Source: Patiria miniata (lineage: Eukaryota; Echinodermata; Asteroidea; Valvatida; Asterinidae). From it: a stretch of 64,000 nucleotides of DNA. The translations under genes and the position numbers were made by a program. This document shows, one piece after another, positions 56,750-64,000 of this stretch. Location: NCBI RefSeq assembly GCF_015706575.1, contig NW_024037076.1, forward strand, positions 7,102,777-7,166,776. Reading direction: 5' to 3'. Position 1 is the first letter of the stretch; each line of letters opens with the position of its first letter. The notes below the pieces were generated by a model. The model saw only the letters and a list, made by a program, of their open reading frames with translations. It was not told the origin of the DNA and made no database searches.

Positions 56750-57905
56750 TCTGTAACATTTGATGTCAGCAAATCCTGTTACAGAGTGAACTTTACCATT
56801 GATTATAATATTTGTAGAAACTGTCAACTATTATAAATTTTAAGTGATTATTGAAGTCTTTTATTTAATAAAGAGACTAAAGAAGACCAAAAGTGAAATT
56901 CAAAGAAGTACAAGAAATATACCAATTTTAAATATTGGCAGATCAATTTGGTGTCATAAAAAAAACGTTACAGTGTGATACTTTGCAGCTGCACTCTGAA
57001 TTTGTCAAACTGTATTTGTCAACAAGTTTAACTAAAAATATATCCTGGAGATTGGCTTGGAATATAGATGTCATTACATTTTGAATCCTTCTCTTAGAAT
57101 TTGAAATAAGAGGCAGTAAAGGTTTGGTGTCAACACTGACTCCGTTACAGGTGAAATACCTCTTTTCAGCTGAAACAATGAAGCAAAAGCACCTGTTTGA
57201 TTGATGATTGAGTTTTTAGCTAAAATAATGACTAAGTTTTTTAATACAATGAAAACTTTGGCATAGGACAGGTTAAAGTAGAACTACAGTGAAGAAAAGT
57301 GATAAAAGTGTTTTTGGTGTTGGTGTCAGCGTTACAGGTGAAATGATTATTAGAACAAACTAAACTTCCAGTCTCAGAAACAAGTATCTGATGTAGAAAC
57401 CATCAAGCCTATCACTAAATAGAAAGATTTAAATGGTTTGATACCATTTATTACTATTATTATTAGTTAGTTGTAGGATTGTCACTCTGTAACAGTGATT
57501 ATTTGGTGTCAGAGTTACAGGTGAAATGTTGGTTAACACCAGGCTTTACTTACAATAACATGCTTTCTAGTGGTGTTTGTAAATCTTCATTGCTCTTCAT
57601 AGTTGCAGTTTTGGCTGTCAAACTTGCTTTTAGAGAACAAGTGAGTGTTTGTCTTAAAATAATATAATTTTATGTCAAGTGAGAGCTACATTTTTGTAAT
57701 CATCATAATATGTCAAATTTCCTAAAACTTGATATTTGATTTTCAACAAATGTTGAACAAGGATAGTGTTAAAGTTTTTTTAAACTTATATGTGTTGCAA
57801 ATAATTGCTTAAAAAGCAACATGTCTTTACCATACCTGAACAATAACCTGGTGAGAGCTCTAAAAGAAATTAACAATTTGGTGTCACTGTTACAGGTGAA
57901 ATTTG
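56750..57905. repeat. Irregular TTTGGTGTCA-n-GTTACAGGTGAAAT motif series
   Basis: The compound motif recurs near 57124-57162, 57318-57345, 57504-57529 and 57872-57903, with CTCTGTAACA/TGTTACAGAG pieces at 56751-56788 and 57485-57496. Spacing is 190-370 bp and the sequence between copies is not obviously repeated. It lies inside the candidate 56.3-58.1 kb element. Confidence 0.55.
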
Positions 57906-58119
57906 TGTCCCATATGCTAGTTTATCATGTTGCTATTCTAAAAAGGGTCATGTTACAGAAAAATGGGTTTGTTTTTGTCAAAATATAGACACTAGACTGC
58001 AAAACCATGTGAAGCTGAATTTAATTTGGTTATTTTGAAAATTTGACCCTAATGTCACACACTGGCCTCCACATTTATGTAAACACCCAAGTGGTGACGA
58101 GGTTGGACTTTCCCCAACT

Positions 58120-59730
58120 GACGCATGCACATTATATTATGCTGTTTTGTTTTGTATGATTCGACGGCTGTTTTCTGTCGCAGCTATAAAAATAGACATC
58201 GTTTTAGACAAGTTTCCAGTCCTTTCCTCTCTCAACTCCCCGCACGCGGGCGCACTACTACTCGCTGCAACGCGAAAATAAGAGGAAATCTTACTTTTTC
58301 TTTTTTCTGAACAAATAACAAGGACCTACTTTATAAATGAAAGGAATTCCTAAGCAAAAACTGCACAGCAAATTCACATCTTACTTCTTGTGCTTAATGT
58401 ATTCAATAAAAAAATGAATAATAACACAAACAGGTGGATCTGGCTTCCTATAAATTGAAGGCTCCGATAATTTTGCACGCAAATGACCCTGGTTAAAATC
58501 TCATTTTTACACATTCGTATGGGTCTTCATTTTTGGAAAATTTCTTCGAAATGACACTTCCTGAAGAAGCGGATAGGTGCACAAAGATTTCTGGGTAAGT
58601 ACTCAACCTGCATACGAAATGATGTACCGCGTATCTATTTCGCTAAGTTTGAAATGATACCAGAGTGTGGCGTTATATACATGTACAACGCCACGTTCAC
58701 GGGTCTGCGCGATGGCATGAACTCACTCATGGACCAAAACCCTTTGACCCATCACAGAATACGGAAAGAATGTTGCATCCTGATGCTACTTTCGAACCAG
58801 AAAAAAAAAACATTTTGGGGGGCTTAACTTGTACCTCAGAGGATATGCCTCCATGTGAGAACTGTAAGGAATATATTGACAAGGCCAAAATATAATAGTT
58901 CTGCTTCCGGTTTCCTACCTGACAGCCCCTATCCTAATTTTTTTTATTGGAAAATGAGAAAAAAACATCCATACGTTTACCTTTGACTACACGCAGACGC
59001 CTCCATATGATTGTACACATTCCCCCCCCCCCCCTTACCTACCTACCTTCACGGACAGATTTGCTCTGCCCAATATTTTACCATATTTTGCAAAACATCC
59101 CATCAGCCTATTAAAACCACTATAATCCTTGATTTCAGTTGTTTTCCACACATTGACAATGTATTTCAATGTCATGCCAGCACAATCGGTTGTCTTAAAA
59201 TCTCGCTGAATCAATCACGTTCGTACGGCCGGCCGTGGCGATGAATAGTTGGCTACTTTGAATTTCCGAAAAACAAATCCCAGCATTAAATATTTCAAAA
59301 TATTAATTTAAGGTGTTACATAAGTTGTCCCAATTTCACAATACCGTGTGCAACGCCTGGTGTGTTGGATGCTCATGAATGCTGAACTTTGAAGGCTTTT
59401 GTATGAAACGCAACTTCGCGCGGGAACAATACAGAGTGCTAAAACATGATGACTGTGCCCCCAAGTTCAATACGTCATTACAATAGAGAAAGTTAACGTT
59501 TGAATAGATTGACATGTAAAAGGAAATACACAATAAAAAAAACAAAACATGAATGGGTTTAACACCATCTTTCAAAAGTAAGATGCTGTCCTCCATCAAA
59601 AGCAATACAGTCCTGCACTTACTTACAACCGTCAAGTGGCGATGAAAAGTTGGCTATTTCCAAATCCCAGCATTAAATATTTCGAAATATTAACTGCAAA
59701 GCTCCACATGCATTTGAGGTGAAAAATCAT
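58120..59730. other. NCF2 intron 1, largely unassigned
   Basis: The plus frame at 58665-58895 contains HGPKPFDPSQNTERMLHPDA and CENCKEYIDKAK. It is reasonably protein-like, but I do not recognise it and see no clear splice partners. The minus frame at 59336-59635 is weak. A C-run lies at 59022-59033. Confidence 0.35.
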
Positions 59731-59733
59731 TAA

Positions 59734-60577
59734 AGATATAGTCCATCATTAGTAATTTGTGCATTTTGTTCGTTTGAAGCAACAAAAATGCTCAAAATCT
59801 AAAGAAGGGTACTGAACAACCAACCTTATGAAGTTTCAGCTCAGCTTCAGCTGTATATTCCGAGAAAAACAGCATTCTAGAATCTCAATTTCAAATCAAA
59901 AGTTGCTGAATCATGCTTTGAATTGGGCCTGAATTCAGCGTCCGAGACACGTTCTCACTGAGCCGATTGCAGCTACGCCATGTCGTGCACTGATCCGACG
60001 AATTATAGCAAACACGCGTGCGTCGTGCCAATGCTTGCGCGCGCTTTGCCGAATAACAAAATGAACTACATATTTAAATTTCTTACGGTGCATCTTAAAA
60101 CCCTAACCCTGCCAGACACATCACAGTGCATCAGGTGGAAAAGTCTGGTGCACTTTGATTGAAAATGCTACCAACACCAGTGCATAAACCGGCCACTTCT
60201 GAGACACTGAGAGCTAGTCCCATAGAACAATGCCACAGTTGTATCCTGCTGCGTTGGGGGACCACACACTCTGAGGCAGTTTGGCCTTGAGACTTTTGGC
60301 CTGATGGATCTTGCTACACTGGGCAGGCTTGTCACTTAGACAAGTGTTGCATGTTGCTGCGTTTGGCAGGGTTTCAAGCCAATATACCCTGGAGGGTTAG
60401 GGTTATGAAGTACCGTTGGAAAGGCCTTTTTTCGTTGATTACTTCAAAATGACAGCTTGCCAGAAAGAATAATTTCACAGGGAGTTTAGTCCCCTTACTA
60501 TCTTTCAACCAAATATGTTTTTCAACAATACTTATGCCAGATACTTTTCTAATACCTGCAAATGATGGACTATAGCT
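59734..60577. mobile_element. TTAA-flanked MITE, family 1, copy 2 with insertion
   Basis: Same element as 1369-1911, flanked by TTAA (59730-59733, 60578-60581). About 310 bp absent from copy 1 lies at roughly 60099-60405. That insert has telomere-like inverted ends (AACCCTAACCCTG / AGGGTTAGGGTT). Confidence 0.88.
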
Positions 60578-60799
60578 TTAATATGAAAGCATTTCATACC
60601 TAAAACCCGTTGTAAATAGAACACCAGACAAGTGTAAAGCGAGGGGAAAATGATCTTGCATCACTTGGTTTGACAGGCAAGTTATTTCTCATCATGGGGA
60701 ATTTCCTTGTGCATGTAGATGAGAAGTTGCTGACTGAAGGCCAGTACTTCCATTTGATTGGCAAGTTGGTCTCATTTTCTTCTTTCACTACCCCATCTC

Positions 60800-62863
60800 T
60801 TGATGTTTGATTCGTTTGTTTATTGCCGATCACCATGTCGACGAGCAACTGCCTGTTACCTCGCCGTCTCCAGATTGCCAGTTGTCTGATTTTCATCCTG
60901 TCACTTCTGAAAAACTCTTGAAGATTGTTCAGCGATCTACCAATAAATCGTGCCAACTGGATCCTATTCCCACATCGTTACTCAAGCGTCACATTATGAC
61001 CTTTCTTCCCAAGTTGACTGAGATTGTTAATGCATCCTTACAATCAGGCGTCTTTCCGGAGAGTCTGGGGGATGCAATAGTAACACCAATCTTGAAAAAG
61101 CCTTCACTGGATAAAGAGGATCTTAAGAATTATCGCCCAGTTTCTAACATCCGCTACCTGTCCAAAGTCAATGAAACAGTAGTCTGCTCCCAACTCACTC
61201 AATACCTGGACGATCACAAGCTACTGGATCCGTTGCAGTCAGCATACAGAGTTGGTCACAGCACCGAGACGGCTCTGCTCAGGGTACACAATGACATCCT
61301 CCGTACAATGGACAACAGCAGAGCTGTTTTCTTAGTAATGCTCGACCTCTCTGCTGCTTTTGATACTCTTGACCACGATATCATACTGCAATGCTTCCGT
61401 GATTGATTTGGAATCACTGGAACAGCCCTGTCCTACTTCACAGGAAGAACACATTGGGTTCATTCTGCAGGTGCCAACTCCGATGTCCATCACCTTGAGT
61501 TTGGTGTCCCTCAAAGATCTGTTATCGGTCCACGTGCTTTCACCATGTACATTACTCCTATTGGGGACATCCTTCATCGGCATGGAGTAAGTTACCACAT
61601 GTATGCTGATGACATTCAAATCTACCTGGATTTTAATCCTATCACTCCGTGTGATGCACGGAGTGCTGCTTGTTTAGGCTATCCAACTACATTCAGGATG
61701 TTCAAACCTGGATGCTTGCAAACAAACTCATGCTGAATGAAAACCAAACAGAGTTTTTCATAGCATCGTCGCCATATCAATTCAAACGTCTTCAGCTACT
61801 AACCCTCACGATAGGCAACACAACCATCAATCCTGTCTCATCTGTTCGGAACTTGGGAGTAACCTTTGACAACTCCATGTCAATGAGTCAACATGTCACT
61901 GGTCTGTGCAGGTCCATTAACTATCACATATGCAACATCACAGTGATCCGCAAATACCTGGACTACGACACCTGTCACTCTGTTGTTCGTGCACTGGTTC
62001 TCTCACGCCTTGACTACTGCAACTCTCTTCTCACCGGACTTAAGCAACGTGATCTCAACCGCCTACAACAACTCCAAAACATGGGCGTCGCCAGGATTTT
62101 TTCTAGAGGGGGGCAAAGCATATTTTTGCCAACAAAATGCCTGTATTTCTCAACACAATCTCGATTTATCAGTTTTAGAGGGGGGCAGGGACATTTTGCC
62201 CCCCCCCTCCCCACCATTAAATTTATACTATGACTTCGCGCCTCTTTTTCTTTTCTTTTTTCTCTTTTTTTTTTTTCCTTTCCCCCCCCCCCCCCCGGGG
62301 GGGGGGGGGGGGCAAGTGCCCCCCTTGCCCCCCCCCCCCTCGTGACGCCCATGCTCCAAAACAAGGCTGCTCGACTGACCCATATGAAGCCGAAGTATTT
62401 CCATGTCACACCTCTGCTCCTGGATCTCCACTGGCTTCCAGTCAACCAGCGGATCACTTTTAAGATGGCACTGAACATGTACAAAACTGTATCCAACACT
62501 TCCCCACCATACATTTCGGACACATTAGATTTCAGCAAACCCAAACGTGAAGGTCTTCGATCACAATCCAATCTGGTGGTACCTCGATCCTCCAGAAAGC
62601 TTGGAGACCGTGCATTCTCCATCGCTGGTCCTCTCTCCTGGAACTCTCTCCCCATTATTATCCGGAACGCTTCATCTGTAGAGCAGTTTAAGGGACTCTT
62701 AAAAACACATCTGTTAAATCGTACCTTCTAATTTGTATTTGATTCTGTGTAAGACATGTATTTATAGGCTCTTTTTTTGGACAATCACATTTTGGTTTTG
62801 GTAATTTGGTTGCATTCTCCCCTAGCGTTTTGCATCCTTTGGAAAAGGCGCTTTATAAATATG

Positions 62864-62894
<31 letters not shown>
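60800..62894 (+). pseudogene. CR1/L2-type LINE, 5'-truncated, RT domain
   Basis: Reverse transcriptase with motifs LKKPSLDKEDLKNYRPVSNI, LDPLQSAYRVGHSTETALL, VMLDLSAAFDTLDHD, FGVPQ-SVIGP and YHMYADDIQIYL (catalytic YADD). Then come LGVTFDNSMSMSQHV and NKAARLTHMKPKYFHVTPLL, DLHWLPVNQRITFK, and SFLIIRNASS-like C-terminal residues ending at 62731. A TGA at 61405 and frameshifts near 61420-61540 and 61665 break it. No endonuclease is present, so it is 5'-truncated. The 3' UTR ends GCGCTTTATAAAT and (TTA)n. A MITE interrupts it at 62084-62349. Confidence 0.92.
62084..62349. mobile_element. 266-bp MITE inserted into the LINE RT
   Basis: Ends GGCGTCGCCAGG / CGTGACGCC, flanked by CATG on both sides (62080-62083, 62350-62353). 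Removing it with one CATG restores the LINE reading LQNMLQNKAARLT without a gap, which fixes the insertion point. The interior has long C and G runs at 62283-62338 and may be misassembled there. Confidence 0.85.
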
Positions 62895-63109
62895 GGGCTA
62901 GGGATATACAGAGAAGTAGTGCACAAAACCTGCACATCGTGACCACAAGGGGTGTGGTTTGATTTTATACTGGTACATTTTTTGTGTGATCACAATGTCA
63001 CAATCTTGTAATATATTCGGACTGGTGGATCGGCAAATGATAGGAAAATTAAATTAAAATATTCAAAATATTCCTGTAGATTTTGTAGGTACATGTATAT
63101 TCATTGGCA

Positions 63110-63370
63110 ATGCCAGTTTTTCAGTGGATGTTTCTCACAATTTTCACTTGTTTTGGTTGAAAGTGCTGAACTTAGGTGAGCTCTGATTTTAATCTTGCGT
63201 GTTTTCTGTAGGGGTAAAAAAAATCAAATGTTGTGGAACACAGAACATTTTATTTGGTTGTGTCCCCTGCCCAAAACGTGACTTTTATATAAATTTGCTA
63301 ACAATTAAACATCTATAAGAGAGCAATGACACCCCATAATGACCTGGTTAGTAGTGGTTTTGATTTTAAT
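63110..63370 (+). repeat. Dispersed repeat shared with EDF1 intron (copy 2)
   Basis: Homologous to 9930-10190, same plus-strand orientation. A T- and G-run stretch (63390-63455) follows, as T/G-rich sequence follows the other copy. It ends about 380 bp before NCF2 exon 2. Confidence 0.75.
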
Positions 63371-63752
63371 GGTTTTGTTTATTTTGTTGGGGTGGATTTT
63401 TTTTTTGGGGGGGGGTGGATTTTTTTGGGGGGGGGGGGGGTTGGGGGTATTTTTTTTTTTTGCCAAAATGATGGATTTGCCGAAGTCTAATGGAACACTT
63501 CTCATGAGTGAAGTACCTACTGTGGAAGCCAAAGTTGTAGTATTTTAAAAAGTTTGATTCTGCTCTTGTAGTGAAAAGTGGGTTAAGGATACATGTACTT
63601 GTACTTCATTCTCTACACTGTGTTCTACCCAAAAAGGTGTAATAAAAATTAAGATTACAAATTATTTATAGTACTACAAATGAATCTGCTCCATAATTTA
63701 TGTGCCTAGGCTGTGTCTAATAAACTGCCATTTTCTTTTTTTTCCCCCATAG

Positions 63753-63944
63753 ACTTTAAAGAAATCAACTGAAAAGGACCAGCACATGGGAATTGCTCAT
63801 TTCCAGTTGGCACAGACCTACTACCAGCAGCACAACTACGATGCAGCTTTACACAGTCTGGAGAAAGCCCGTACTTGCCTTCGGGGAAACAAGTTCATTG
63901 ACTACAAACAGTTAGGGCTGCAGTACAAGTTACATGAGTGTGAG
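63753..63944 (+). CDS. NCF2: NCF2 (p67phox) coding exon 2, Rac-contact TPRs
   Basis: 64 codons between acceptor TTTCCCCCATAG and donor GTATGA, phase 0 on both sides. It contains DQHMGIAHFQLAQTYYQQHN and CLRGNKFIDYKQLGLQYKL, matching human [20 protein letters not shown] and QLRGNQLIDYKILGLQFKL. Numbering from the start codon, D71, H73, R106, N108 and D112 equal human Rac-contact residues D67, H69, R102, N104 and D108. The residue equal to human S37 is Ala41. The remaining TPRs, activation domain, SH3 and PB1 domains must lie beyond the window. Confidence 0.95.
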
Positions 63945-64000
63945 GTATGATATAAATGCAGTAGACAAATTTATGAATCTTGAAATGATAATCTAAGTAA

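Overview
The window is eukaryotic nuclear DNA. It has spliced genes with GT-AG introns, no operons, and a very dense, varied load of transposable elements. The two genes I can assemble, the CR1/L2-type LINEs with 2A-like motifs, a Penelope-like element and the many 'acatgta' stretches suggest a marine invertebrate, probably a deuterostome such as an echinoderm or hemichordate. I cannot name the species from sequence alone.

Two host genes are supported, in divergent orientation. EDF1/MBF1 (transcriptional coactivator and ribosome-associated factor) lies on the minus strand from 26318 to 5177. It has six coding exons; all exon phases fit and give 145 residues. NCF2 (p67phox, the NADPH oxidase activator) lies on the plus strand. 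Its first coding exon is at 42903-43088 and its second at 63753-63944, and the gene continues past the window end. The 20,664-bp intron between those two exons is largely repeats. About 16.6 kb of repeat-rich sequence separates the two start codons. One possible extra exon (about 3529-3812, minus) is not recognised.

Layout. 1-5.2 kb: TTAA-flanked MITE, foldback palindrome and tRNA-derived SINE. 5.2-26.3 kb: EDF1, whose introns hold a Penelope-like fragment with inverted partial repeat, a 2A-bearing LINE head, further TTAA MITEs, arrays carrying many TGACGTCA octamers, a 2,048-bp pogo/Tigger element and a 905-bp element full of small palindromes. 26.3-42.9 kb: intergenic, with MULE/Merlin-like MITEs with 9-bp duplications, direct and inverted GTCGAC-rich units, nested hAT-like insertions and simple arrays. 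42.9-64 kb: NCF2, whose intron 1 holds an 890-bp-arm-to-arm palindrome, an internally broken LINE with 2A and PHD-like finger, minisatellites, and a 5'-truncated CR1/L2 LINE whose 3' tail matches that of the SINE.

I see no prokaryotic-style system, CRISPR array, intact transposase or other multi-gene functional module. The most informative results are the two reconstructed genes, the transposons defined by exact termini and target duplications, and the near-perfect palindrome just inside NCF2 intron 1.
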